Assembly (NCBI RefSeq): GCF_037646455.1
Contig: NZ_JBBIXN010000008.1
Span: 124,001 to 188,000 of the forward strand
Direction: 5' to 3'
Source: Draconibacterium mangrovi_A
GTDB lineage: Bacteria; Bacteroidota; Bacteroidia; Bacteroidales; Prolixibacteraceae
DNA: 64,000 nucleotides
The notes under the pieces were generated by a model. That model was not told the DNA's origin. It made no database searches and worked only from the letters and a program-made list of their open reading frames with translations. Each line of letters begins with the position of its first letter. The first letter of the stretch is position 1. This document shows positions 9,432 to 17,211 of this stretch, piece by piece. Made by a program: the position numbers and the translations under genes.

Positions 9432-10793
9432 CTACTGAGACTGTAAACTTTCTTCCGTTTCCCAAAAGCGCTGTCCCCGGTAAAATTGCAGTACTTTCAT
9501 TTTTATCTCCCACTGTGTGCGCGAGCGCAAAACCTGACTTTGAGTATTTGCCAAACGGTTTTTTGCAATGTAGTAATCGTTAATGTCGATCAGTCCCTGG
9601 TCGAATTTTTTTTCAGCGGCCCGAAAAGCCAGCTCGTCAACTTCGGTGCGCTTCACATACTGACTGTGTTCTTTGTACAAAGCTTCCAGTTCGGTAAGGT
9701 TATTCACCATTTCGAAAAACAGTTTTTGCCGCTCGTCGTCGAGATTATTTTGGGCACGTTCCAGTTCCAGTTTTGCCTTTTTTACTTCGGAACGATTACC
9801 CCACCGACTAAAAACCGGAATACTTAACGAAGCTCCCACGTACTGGTTCTTGTTGTTTTTCCACTGGTCGCCAAAAGCCACCGTATTTCCATCGGCATCG
9901 ACATTGGTTTCGTAAAAACCGGTACTTATCGAGCCATTGGCATAAATCGACGGATAGAGTGCCGAGCGACTTAAGGCAAGTCCCTTTTCCGTAGCTTTCA
10001 CATTGGCTTCAATCGACTGATAATATGGTGACCAACCGGTGTACTGCTCAAAAAGCTGTCGCGGTTGAGCAACTTGTTCGTTAATTACCACCGACGATTC
10101 ATCCACCAGTTCCATTTCCTCAGCAGAAACAAGGTTCATCAACTGCTTTAGCCTTAAAGTTGCTGTTTCCAGGGTGTTTTCAATCTGAATTTTGTTGAGT
10201 TCTTCGCGCTCCAGGTTGGCTCGCATGTCCAGCAAGTCGGTTTTGGCTTTTAAACCAACTTCCACTTTCTTTTCTGTTGTTTTCAAACTTAGCTTTGAGG
10301 CTTCTACCTGCTCGTTGGCAATTCCGAGCATTCCTTTGAAATAAACCACATCAAAAAAGGCCACCATCACATTAAACGCCAAATCGTCGGTTGCATTTAT
10401 CCGATTGTACTCCGAGGCCTGTTTTCTGAATTGCTGATATTTTATCTGGTTCTGAATACGGAACCCATTAAAAACAGCGATAGACGATGACAAACTGTAT
10501 GAGTTATTAAAAAATTCCGTGTCCACATAATCATTCGTGTTGGGATCAATAGATCTACCAAAGCTCAATCCCGCACTCGTTGAAGCACTTATACCCGGCA
10601 ACATATTGCGTTTGGCCTGCTGTGCGTCTTCCAGAGATAATTTTTCAAGAATCTCGTATTCCTTTAAATTAATGTTGTTTTCAATAGCATAAGAAATACA
10701 TTGGCTCAGGCTCCATTTTTGTTGGGCCTGAATTGCATTTCCTATCATCAAATAAATAACTAACAAGAATAATATTTGTGTTTTCTTCATCAT
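9432..10793 (-). CDS. TolC-family outer-membrane efflux protein
   Basis: This is the outer-membrane channel component of the export system. After a signal peptide (MMKKTQILFLLVIYLMIGNA, cut near IQA-QQ) come two OEP repeats rich in coiled coil (for example LEREELNKIQIENTLETA and KKAKLELERAQNNLDDERQ). The open frame extends seven codons upstream from a TTG, but those codons overlap the sigma-54 promoter, so I start at one of two adjacent ATGs (10793 or 10790). It is the first gene of the run tolC-adaptor-ATPase-permeases. Its length of about 453 residues is normal for the family. Confidence 0.94.
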   Translation of the reverse strand: MMKKTQILFLLVIYLMIGNAIQAQQKWSLSQCISYAIENNINLKEYEILEKLSLEDAQQAKRNMLPGISASTSAGLSFGRSIDPNTNDYVDTEFFNNSYSLSSSIAVFNGFRIQNQIKYQQFRKQASEYNRINATDDLAFNVMVAFFDVVYFKGMLGIANEQVEASKLSLKTTEKKVEVGLKAKTDLLDMRANLEREELNKIQIENTLETATLRLKQLMNLVSAEEMELVDESSVVINEQVAQPRQLFEQYTGWSPYYQSIEANVKATEKGLALSRSALYPSIYANGSISTGFYETNVDADGNTVAFGDQWKNNKNQYVGASLSIPVFSRWGNRSEVKKAKLELERAQNNLDDERQKLFFEMVNNLTELEALYKEHSQYVKRTEVDELAFRAAEKKFDQGLIDINDYYIAKNRLANTQSQVLRSRTQWEIKMKVLQFYRGQRFWETEESLQSQ

Positions 10794-10806
10794 CGAATCG
10801 ATTGTT

Positions 10807-10833
10807 TGCCTCAATCGTGCCAGAATAATGCCA
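10807..10833 (-). promoter_or_regulatory. Two overlapping sigma-54 (-24/-12) promoter elements
   Basis: Read on the minus strand, 10833-10818 is TGGCATTATTCTGGCA and 10822-10807 is TGGCACGATTGAGGCA. The sigma-54 consensus is TGGCACG-N4-TTGCA; both have the invariant GG and GC dinucleotides ten bases apart, and the second has a perfect TGGCACG. The -12 of the first overlaps the -24 of the second. Predicted starts near 10807 or 10796 give 5' leaders of 14 or 3 bases before the tolC-like ATG. A sigma-54 activator gene lies 3.5 kb away (14251-15615). Confidence 0.72.
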
Positions 10834-10896
10834 CAAACCTTTTGTCCTGATTTAGTGTGCCTTACAAATAACCCCTTATCAAAAACGTTAAAATTA

Positions 10897-10925
10897 TTTA
10901 CAGGAAATTGTAAAATATTTTTACA
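10897..10925. promoter_or_regulatory. Candidate activator-binding palindromes upstream of the sigma-54 promoter
   Basis: Two overlapping inverted repeats are visible: TTTACA-N6-TGTAAA at 10897-10914 and TGTAAAA-TAT-TTTTACA at 10909-10925. The second is centred about 110 bases upstream of the predicted start at 10807, a usual distance for NtrC-family activator sites. A 17-mer differing at two positions lies at 14188-14204, at the same distance from another sigma-54-like element. The region is AT-rich, so chance similarity cannot be excluded. Confidence 0.5.
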
Positions 10926-10934
10926 TGATTAATT

Positions 10935-13364
10935 TTATTCAAACCTGAGAGTCTCTATAGGATTTCTGTTTGCTGCCTTCCAGGTTTTCCAGCCTGTTGT
11001 AGCAATTGCAACTAAGATTGCGAGTAAAAGGGACCCAGCAAAAATCCACCAGCTTAATTTTGTTTTGTACGGATAATTGATAAGCCATCTTGAGGCCAGA
11101 TACCAGGCAACAGGAAGTGCAATCAGGCCCGACCATAAAATTATCTTCCCGAAATAATTTTGAATCAATGCCATGATATCCCAAACTGAAGCGCCATTTG
11201 CCTTTCTCAAACCAATTTCCCGCACCCTGCGGTGGATGGCATTGGCGGAAATACCATACATTCCAAGGGCAGCAATCAATACAGATAAAAGGGAGAACCA
11301 TATAAACATTTCGCTCAGCTTTTCTTCGCTTTCGTATTGCTTGTTGTATAAGTCGGACAAATAGATTTCTTCCGGCACCCAATCCATATCAAAGACCTCT
11401 TTTGAAATTTTAGACAGATGGGCCTTTACTTCTTTGATACTACCCGGTATAAACCTGATAAGCAAATTATATCCTCCTTCGGGCCAATTCGTAATTATGG
11501 TTGGTGGTATGGGAAGTTTTAATGAGGAGAAATGAGAATCCCTGGCAATCCCAATAATTTCGACCTTCCTGTTGTTAACTGTTCCTATTGTCCCAACCGG
11601 ATTTTTCAATCCATAAGCCTTAACAGCCGCTTCGTTTAATATTACCCGCAACGTTTGGTTGCCCGTAGATTGGTCTGCTTTATTCCCGGGAATAAATCCA
11701 CGTCCTTCCACAATTGGTATTTCCAATAAGTCGAAAAGTTCCGGATAGCAATAAATCCCATAGGTTTCAACGGTCTTACCTTCAAAGTTGTACGTAACAA
11801 AGCCGGGCTGAAAATTAATTCCGGGAACAGTCATGGTATAAGAAACATTGGTAATAGCCGGGCACTCCAGCAAACGTTCTCTCCATGTATCCATTTTTTC
11901 TTTTTGTGAAAGAAGATAAGGATTATTATACTTAAGAACATTTGAGAGATTCATTCCGGTATCGCTGTTTTTCATATAGTTTGTTTGCTTAGCTACAAGA
12001 AGTGTTATGGAAAGCACAATTATGGTAATGCTATATTGCAAAACGAGCAACACTTTACTTGTAAAGTTCCCCCTTTTCGAAGTATATAATGCGAGATTTC
12101 TTAAAACAGCAACCGGTCTGCATGCCGATAATAACCAGGAAGGAACAATCCCTGTAAAGATAATCAGCAAAAGGAGACACCCGGCAATGGTAATCAGGTT
12201 ATATAACGATAAAAGTTCCCTGAAATACAGTTGTGTGCCAATCAGGTTGTTGTAATATGGGAGAGCAATATAAACCAATGCAAGCGACAAGGACAGAACA
12301 AAAAGGCAGATGAGCGCAACCTCTCCTGTAAACTGGATAAAAATATGTTTCCTGTCGGAACCGGCAATTTTGCGGATTCCCGTTTCTTTTGTACGGAAAA
12401 ATGTCCGCGTGGCATTCAGATTGATGAAGTTAATACCGGCAAGTAGTAATATTAAAATAGCAACTCCAATTAATCCTGCCATTAAACGGAAATTTCCATG
12501 CAACACATAACTAAATTCCTTTTCTGTCTTTCCGAAGAAATAGATGTTCTTTAAAGGCCTTAGGCGGTATTCACTCTGACTGTTATCAATATCCGGCCAT
12601 GCTTTCCTAAACAGTTCATTACAATGAGCAGTGGCTTTCAGGCCAACATCCCGCGGGCTTACATTTTGGGATAGTAAAACATAAGTAGGATGAAAGAATG
12701 CACTCCAGGTATCCCACTCAATACTGGAATTCTTATAATGCTGCTTTAATGAACTAATAGGTATTACTGTTTGGAAAGGGATATGGAAATTATTCACATC
12801 TTTTATAACTCCGGTTACAGTCAGAGTCATATTATTCTGATTGGTAACCTGTTTCCCAATGGGGTACTCGTTATTAAACAGTTTTTTTGAAACAGATTCC
12901 TGCAACACTATTGATTGAGGGTCGAGCAATGCGGTTTTTGGATTGCCATAGATAAACTGAAATGGAAATACTTCAAAAAATGTACTATCAGCAAAGAAGA
13001 GGTGTTTATGCGTTACTTCTATTATCTCATCAGGATCCTGTCCTTTTTGATAAGACAATTTTCCCTGATATCCCATGTATTTTACTCTTACTGCTTTTTC
13101 AATCCCTACAATTTCGCGTTGCAGAATTGGCCCCAAAGCAAGAGCGTGTTCAGTCCAGCCACTGTATTCAGGCGAATAAAACTCAACCCTATACACGCGG
13201 TTTTCATGTCCACCGAACTTATCGAAGCTAAGTTGGTTATTTACCCAGAGAGAAATTAACAGAAATACTGTTAGACCGACTGCCAGTCCAAATATCTGAA
13301 TATAAGTAACTACCTGATTTTTTGCGAAGTGGCGCCAGGCAATTTTAATAAAATTCCAAAACAT
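10935..13364 (-). CDS. MacB/FtsX-type ABC transporter permease
   Basis: This fourth permease of the cluster (809 residues from the ATG at 13364) lies upstream of the tolC-like gene. It begins MFWNFIKIAWRHFAKN, with the first helix at about 20-40, a MacB-like domain, a middle helix block preceded by FRTKETGIRKIAGSDRKHI and an end block after VREIGLRKANGAS, ending NPIETLRFE. A longer frame to 13406 would add a hydrophobic stretch with no family match. It has no ATPase gene beside it and probably shares the one at 7204-7902. The sigma-54 promoter for the pump operon lies just past its stop, so it belongs to a different transcript, perhaps with the ENWM-repeat gene. Confidence 0.92.
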   Translation of the reverse strand: MFWNFIKIAWRHFAKNQVVTYIQIFGLAVGLTVFLLISLWVNNQLSFDKFGGHENRVYRVEFYSPEYSGWTEHALALGPILQREIVGIEKAVRVKYMGYQGKLSYQKGQDPDEIIEVTHKHLFFADSTFFEVFPFQFIYGNPKTALLDPQSIVLQESVSKKLFNNEYPIGKQVTNQNNMTLTVTGVIKDVNNFHIPFQTVIPISSLKQHYKNSSIEWDTWSAFFHPTYVLLSQNVSPRDVGLKATAHCNELFRKAWPDIDNSQSEYRLRPLKNIYFFGKTEKEFSYVLHGNFRLMAGLIGVAILILLLAGINFINLNATRTFFRTKETGIRKIAGSDRKHIFIQFTGEVALICLFVLSLSLALVYIALPYYNNLIGTQLYFRELLSLYNLITIAGCLLLLIIFTGIVPSWLLSACRPVAVLRNLALYTSKRGNFTSKVLLVLQYSITIIVLSITLLVAKQTNYMKNSDTGMNLSNVLKYNNPYLLSQKEKMDTWRERLLECPAITNVSYTMTVPGINFQPGFVTYNFEGKTVETYGIYCYPELFDLLEIPIVEGRGFIPGNKADQSTGNQTLRVILNEAAVKAYGLKNPVGTIGTVNNRKVEIIGIARDSHFSSLKLPIPPTIITNWPEGGYNLLIRFIPGSIKEVKAHLSKISKEVFDMDWVPEEIYLSDLYNKQYESEEKLSEMFIWFSLLSVLIAALGMYGISANAIHRRVREIGLRKANGASVWDIMALIQNYFGKIILWSGLIALPVAWYLASRWLINYPYKTKLSWWIFAGSLLLAILVAIATTGWKTWKAANRNPIETLRFE

Positions 13365-13435
13365 GATCGAAAAAATTAAGGTTAGCAAATAAGGCAATGC
13401 CTGCAAATTCAGCCAGAAGAATAACTTCTGTTCTG

Positions 13436-13480
13436 TTATTCAAGTCTTAATTTCTCCGGTTTTATCTTCTCAAAAGGATT
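13436..13480 (-). pseudogene. Orphan permease-like C-terminal tail
   Basis: On the minus strand this stretch reads NPFEKIKPEKLRLE followed by TAA, preceded in frame by a stop. It has the NP...LR.E-stop ending seen in all permeases of the cluster (NPVESLRYE, NPVEALRYE, NPIETLRFE). It looks like the last remnant of a lost permease gene that once lay between the ENWM gene and the permease at 10935-13364. The match is short, so this is a suggestion only. Confidence 0.35.
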
Positions 13481-13596
13481 TCATATTAATACATACCAAA
13501 CAGCAAGAAATACATTGTTTTGCATCTCCTGCCGTTGTAAGCTCTAATATAAACTATGTTTACGCATTATTTTATTTTCTGTTTATCGTAGCTGTT

Positions 13597-13992
13597 TTAT
13601 TTCCAGTAACTTTCGTCAACCATCCAGTTTTCAATCTCAAGGACTTCTTCTTTATCGATAAGCATATAACTTTTTACAAAAAATTCCTCGTCAACCATCC
13701 AGTTTTCAATTTCCAGTTTTTCTTCATGTTCAACTTCCAAAAAATCGATGTAGCAATTGAAATAACTTTCATTTGTCATCCAATTTTCCACCTCCATTGG
13801 AGCTTCAGTCTCTTCCACTAAATATTCACTTATGTTACCCGCAACACTATTTGAATTAATTTCAGTTGCTACTGCCACATTAATTGCCAGTAAACTTTGG
13901 CTGTGATTGATTTTGGGTTGTGACCAAAGTCCCTGTCCATTTAATGAAGTGCACACCATAATCAAAGCGAAAAGAACAGTGATTCTTTTCAT
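13597..13992 (-). CDS. Small secreted acidic protein with three ENWM repeats (unknown function)
   Basis: I do not recognise a named family. From the ATG at 13992 the protein has 131 residues: a signal peptide (MKRITVLFALIMVCTSLNG), a linker, then three repeats spaced 27 and 25 residues apart: MEVENWMTNESYF, LEIENWMVDEEFF and LEIENWMVDESYW, the last ending one residue before the stop. The mature part is strongly acidic. Upstream in-frame ATGs at 13998 and 14043 exist. It is divergent from the sigma-54 response regulator and upstream of a permease, so it may be a substrate, chaperone or periplasmic signal of that system. A sigma-54-like element lies at 14095-14110. Confidence 0.78.
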   Translation of the reverse strand: MKRITVLFALIMVCTSLNGQGLWSQPKINHSQSLLAINVAVATEINSNSVAGNISEYLVEETEAPMEVENWMTNESYFNCYIDFLEVEHEEKLEIENWMVDEEFFVKSYMLIDKEEVLEIENWMVDESYWK

Positions 13993-14094
13993 TAGCATGT
14001 TTTCTTGTTGCCTTTTTCTCAAATTGTTTTCTTTTGTTTTCATGACTTACTCCTCCATTCATTTTTCTTTCTTTTTTCTGTTCATTCCAGATTT

Positions 14095-14110
14095 TACCAA
14101 ACCAATGCCA
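14095..14110 (-). promoter_or_regulatory. Weak sigma-54-like promoter element before the ENWM gene
   Basis: The minus strand reads TGGCATTGGTTTGGTA, matching the -24 TGGCA and the spacing, but with GT instead of GC at -12. A start near 14084 would give a leader of about 90 bases to the ATG at 13992. On its own the match is weak; the palindrome at 14188-14204 about 112 bases upstream strengthens it. Confidence 0.35.
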
Positions 14111-14187
14111 AAAAACACAAAGCACTGAATAACAAACTAATAACAATACCACACCTCAAACCTACGTAAAAAAACTTAACAACAACC

Positions 14188-14204
14188 TGTCAATTATTTT
14201 TACA
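14188..14204. promoter_or_regulatory. Candidate activator site shared with the tolC-like promoter region
   Basis: TGTCAATTATTTTTACA matches 15 of 17 bases of the site at 10909-10925. It lies between the divergent ENWM gene and the response-regulator gene, just upstream of the latter's -33 region, so it could serve activation of one and autoregulation of the other. Confidence 0.42.
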
Positions 14205-14208
14205 CAAC

Positions 14209-14240
14209 ATTGATTTTAAAACACACTCTCCGTAATTTTG
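14209..14240 (+). promoter_or_regulatory. Bacteroidetes -33/-7 promoter for the two-component genes
   Basis: ATTG at 14209-14212, 20 bases, then TAATTTTG at 14233-14240 matches the TTTG / TAnnTTTG pattern with one mismatch. The ATG at 14251 is only about ten bases past the -7 element, so the transcript would be leaderless or nearly so. Confidence 0.45.
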
Positions 14241-14250
14241 GGTAAAAAAG

Positions 14251-15615
14251 ATGGTCAAGGGAAACATTCTAATCGTCGACGACAACAAAAGCATCATCAG
14301 CACCCTGGAAATTTTGCTGGGGCAGGAATTCGATGCAGTTAAAGGAATTACCAATCCGAATCTCATCCCCAATGAACTCCGGACCGGCAACTACAATGTT
14401 GTTATTCTCGACATGAATTTTCAGGCCGGAATAAACACTGGAAACGAAGGCTTATACTGGCTCGAACAGATAAAAAAGAGTTATCCTGATATCTCGGTGG
14501 TGCTGATTACCGCCTACAGTGAAGTGGAACTGGCGGTAAAAGCCCTGAAACAGGGAGCTACTGATTTTGTGCCCAAACCGTGGGACAACAATAAACTGCT
14601 GGCAACCATTAAAGCGGCTGTCCAACTCAATTTCTCGAAAACAGAAGTTGGTAAACTCAGGCAAAAAGAAGCCGGATTAAAACAGGAACTCAACCGCGAT
14701 CAGAAGTTTATAATTGGCTCGTCGCCACAACTTACGCAGGTGATGAACATGGTGCGAAAGGTGGCAAAAACCAATGCTAACATTCTGATTACTGGCGAAA
14801 ACGGCACCGGGAAAGAACTGATCGCCCGAGAAATTCACCGCCTTTCGCAACGCCGAAATGAGGTTATGGTAAGTGTTGACATGGGCGCCATTAGCGAAAC
14901 ACTTTTCGAGAGCGAACTATTTGGTCACGTAAAAGGCGCCTTTACCGACGCCCGTGAAAACCGCGCCGGCAAATTTGAAACGGCACACAAGGGAACACTG
15001 TTTCTCGACGAAATTGGGAACCTATCGTTTCATTTGCAGGCCAAATTACTGGCCGCCATTCAAAACCATGAGTTTATGCGGCTGGGATCCGACAAACCAA
15101 TTCCGGTTGATATCCGGCTGGTTTGCGCCACCAATAAAAAACTGGAAAATATGGTAGCCGAAGGATTGTTCCGCGAAGACTTGTTGTATCGCATCAACAC
15201 CATTCAAATAGAAGTCCCGCCATTACGTCAAAGAGGCGACGACATTATTGTTCTGGCCGATTTCTTTCTGAAGAAATTTGCTGCTAAATACGAAAAACAC
15301 GGATTAAAGATCAATCAACCGGCACAGGAAAAACTGCTGAAATACAATTGGCCCGGCAACATTCGCGAACTGCAGCATACCATCGAAAAGGCCGTGATCT
15401 TAAGTGATTCGATGGTGCTAAAACCTGAAGATTTTTTCTTTAAACAAGTATTCGCATCAAAGTTTGAAGATGAACTGCTGACCATTGAAGAAATGGAAAA
15501 ACGAATGATCGTATCGGCCATTGATAAAAATGCAGGAAACATGAGTCTGGCTGCCGAAAAGCTCGGAATTACACGCCAAACATTGTATAATAAAATAAAA
15601 AAATACGGGCTATGA
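14251..15615 (+). CDS. Sigma-54-dependent response regulator (NtrC family)
   Basis: This DNA-binding activator of sigma-54 RNA polymerase has a receiver domain with DD at 10-11, phospho-acceptor D54, T87 and K109. Its AAA+ domain has Walker A GENGTGKE (182-189), the sigma-54 contact loop GAFTDA (229-234, a common variant of GAFTGA) and Walker B TLFLDE (249-254). A Fis-type helix-turn-helix lies at the C-terminus (about 425-454, ending RQTLYNKIKKYGL). It overlaps the kinase gene by four bases (ATGA). The sigma-54 elements near the divergent ENWM gene and the tolC-like gene are its likely targets. All key residues are present. Confidence 0.96.
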   Translation: MVKGNILIVDDNKSIISTLEILLGQEFDAVKGITNPNLIPNELRTGNYNVVILDMNFQAGINTGNEGLYWLEQIKKSYPDISVVLITAYSEVELAVKALKQGATDFVPKPWDNNKLLATIKAAVQLNFSKTEVGKLRQKEAGLKQELNRDQKFIIGSSPQLTQVMNMVRKVAKTNANILITGENGTGKELIAREIHRLSQRRNEVMVSVDMGAISETLFESELFGHVKGAFTDARENRAGKFETAHKGTLFLDEIGNLSFHLQAKLLAAIQNHEFMRLGSDKPIPVDIRLVCATNKKLENMVAEGLFREDLLYRINTIQIEVPPLRQRGDDIIVLADFFLKKFAAKYEKHGLKINQPAQEKLLKYNWPGNIRELQHTIEKAVILSDSMVLKPEDFFFKQVFASKFEDELLTIEEMEKRMIVSAIDKNAGNMSLAAEKLGITRQTLYNKIKKYGL

Positions 15616-16964
15616 TCAGTAAGAATCTATACGTCAAAATCCTTGTCAGAGTGTTGCTTATGCTGGCCGGCGCCCTCTTTTTAGGTTGGCTGATCTTCGA
15701 CCAGCAAGCTTATGTTTTAGCCATCATCCCCTTCCTTTTTATTTTAGGAGTTACCATTAACCTCATCTATTTTCTGAACCACATCAACCGCCGGATATTT
15801 TACTTTTTCGATGCCATAAGAAACGAAGATTCAACGCTTCGATTCCCGAATAATGTCAGCAACAAGGTTATTAATGACCTCAACCAAAGTCTACAGAAAG
15901 TAAACTCACAAATACAACAAATTTACCTGGAGAACCAGAAGCAGGAACAGTATTTTCAGGCGCTTCTGGAACACGCTGCCACGGGCATGTTCACCTTTAA
16001 CAGAAAAGGTTTTATTTTGCATTCGAATAAGCTGGCGAAACAACTTTTCGAGGTGGATGTTCTTACCCATATCAACCAGTTGGAGCGGATCGATCCTAAA
16101 CTTTTTCAAACGATAAAAGAAATACAGCCTACAGAGCAACGCCTGATCACACTGCATTTAAAAAGCGGAATTTTTCAGCTGCTCATCAAGTCGAATTCAT
16201 TTATTTCGGAGAAGGATGAGTTGATGCTGATTTCGGTTCACGACATTAAAAACCAGCTGGATGAAAAAGAGCTGGAATCGTGGCGTAAACTGATACGTGT
16301 TATGATGCACGAGATCATGAACTCCATCACTCCGGTTACCTCGTTGTCGGAAAGTCTGGCCGGATATTTTTATAAAGATGGTGCAATGGTTTCGCCGGAA
16401 GACATTAATACAAAAACGATTGAGACAACTATTCGCGGGTTGGAAGTGATTCGCGAACAAGGCAAGGGGCTGATCAATTTTGTAGAGTCGTATCGGAAGA
16501 TCACACGACTTCCGGCTCCTGAAAAGAAAGTCTTTCAGGTGAGTAACCTAATCGATCATATTCGGATTTTATCCTCTTCGTTTGAAAATGCCGGTCATGT
16601 TGAATTATCGTGTAACGTTGAGCCTGCTGAACTGGAATTGCATGCCGATGAAAAGCAAATTTCTCAGGTGTTGATCAACCTGGTAAAAAATGCATATCAG
16701 GCCAACGAAGACAATGAAAATGCAAAAATTACGATCAAAGCAACTGTTAATGCAGCAGGACACCCAACCATTTCAGTCTCTGACAATGGACCGGGAATTT
16801 CAGATGAGCTGATGGACAAAATCTTTGTTCCCTTTTTCACCACGAAAGAAAATGGTTCGGGGATCGGGCTCAGCATTTCCAGGCAAATCATGCAGTTGCA
16901 TGGCGGCAGCCTGAAAATGAGTTCCGTTTCAGGAAAATACACTGAAGCAGTTCTGGTTTTTTAG
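15612..16964 (+). CDS. Sensor histidine kinase (NtrB-like)
   Basis: This membrane kinase is the partner of the regulator encoded just upstream. Two helices (about 10-29 and 34-56) with almost no periplasmic loop between them suggest it senses membrane or cytoplasmic signals. A HAMP-like linker, a PAS-like domain (about 110-205), an H-box with H233 in MMHEIMNSITP, an N-box ISQVLINLVKNAYQAN, and G-boxes DNGPGI and GSGIGLSI follow. All catalytic boxes are intact. The four-base overlap with the regulator gene indicates translational coupling. This kinase-regulator arrangement beside MacB-type pumps is common in Bacteroidota. Confidence 0.95.
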   Translation: MISKNLYVKILVRVLLMLAGALFLGWLIFDQQAYVLAIIPFLFILGVTINLIYFLNHINRRIFYFFDAIRNEDSTLRFPNNVSNKVINDLNQSLQKVNSQIQQIYLENQKQEQYFQALLEHAATGMFTFNRKGFILHSNKLAKQLFEVDVLTHINQLERIDPKLFQTIKEIQPTEQRLITLHLKSGIFQLLIKSNSFISEKDELMLISVHDIKNQLDEKELESWRKLIRVMMHEIMNSITPVTSLSESLAGYFYKDGAMVSPEDINTKTIETTIRGLEVIREQGKGLINFVESYRKITRLPAPEKKVFQVSNLIDHIRILSSSFENAGHVELSCNVEPAELELHADEKQISQVLINLVKNAYQANEDNENAKITIKATVNAAGHPTISVSDNGPGISDELMDKIFVPFFTTKENGSGIGLSISRQIMQLHGGSLKMSSVSGKYTEAVLVF

Positions 16965-17010
16965 ACATGCTATCTGAAAGACCTATTGAAGGATAATACT
17001 AGAAACAAAA

Positions 17011-17032
17011 AAGGCCGACTTTCGTCGACCTT
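17011..17032 (-). terminator. Rho-independent terminator of tRNA-Val
   Basis: On the minus strand AAGGTCGAC-GAAA-GTCGGCCTT forms a nine-pair stem with a GAAA loop, complete only as minus-strand RNA (one G-U pair), and is followed by TTTT. It starts six bases after the tRNA 3' end. Confidence 0.8.
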
Positions 17033-17037
17033 TTCCG

Positions 17038-17112
17038 TGGGGAGTACTGGATTCGAACCAGTGACCCCCTGGGTGTAAACCAGGTGCTCTGAACCAACTG
17101 AGCTAACCCCCC
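17038..17112 (-). tRNA. tRNA-Val (anticodon TAC)
   Basis: The minus strand folds into a full cloverleaf. The acceptor GGGGGGT pairs with ACTCCCC, the D arm is GCTC...GAGC, and the anticodon stem CCTGG/CCAGG carries loop TTTACAC with anticodon TAC. The T arm ACTGG/CCAGT has loop TTCGAAT, and the discriminator base is A. No CCA is encoded. It is a single gene followed at once by a terminator. Confidence 0.95.
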
Positions 17113-17211
17113 CAATCTTGTTTTTGTTTCTGAACGTGCCTCCTTTTTCAGAAAGGCGCTGCAAATATATAAGCTATTTTTAGTTCTGCAAAAAATAAAT
17201 AAAAAAAATCA

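Noticed and set aside
13592..13607. Possible sigma-54 element (TGGAAATAAAACAGCT, minus strand) before the fourth permease
   Set aside because: Only the GG and GC dinucleotides match, and it lies in the end of the ENWM coding sequence.
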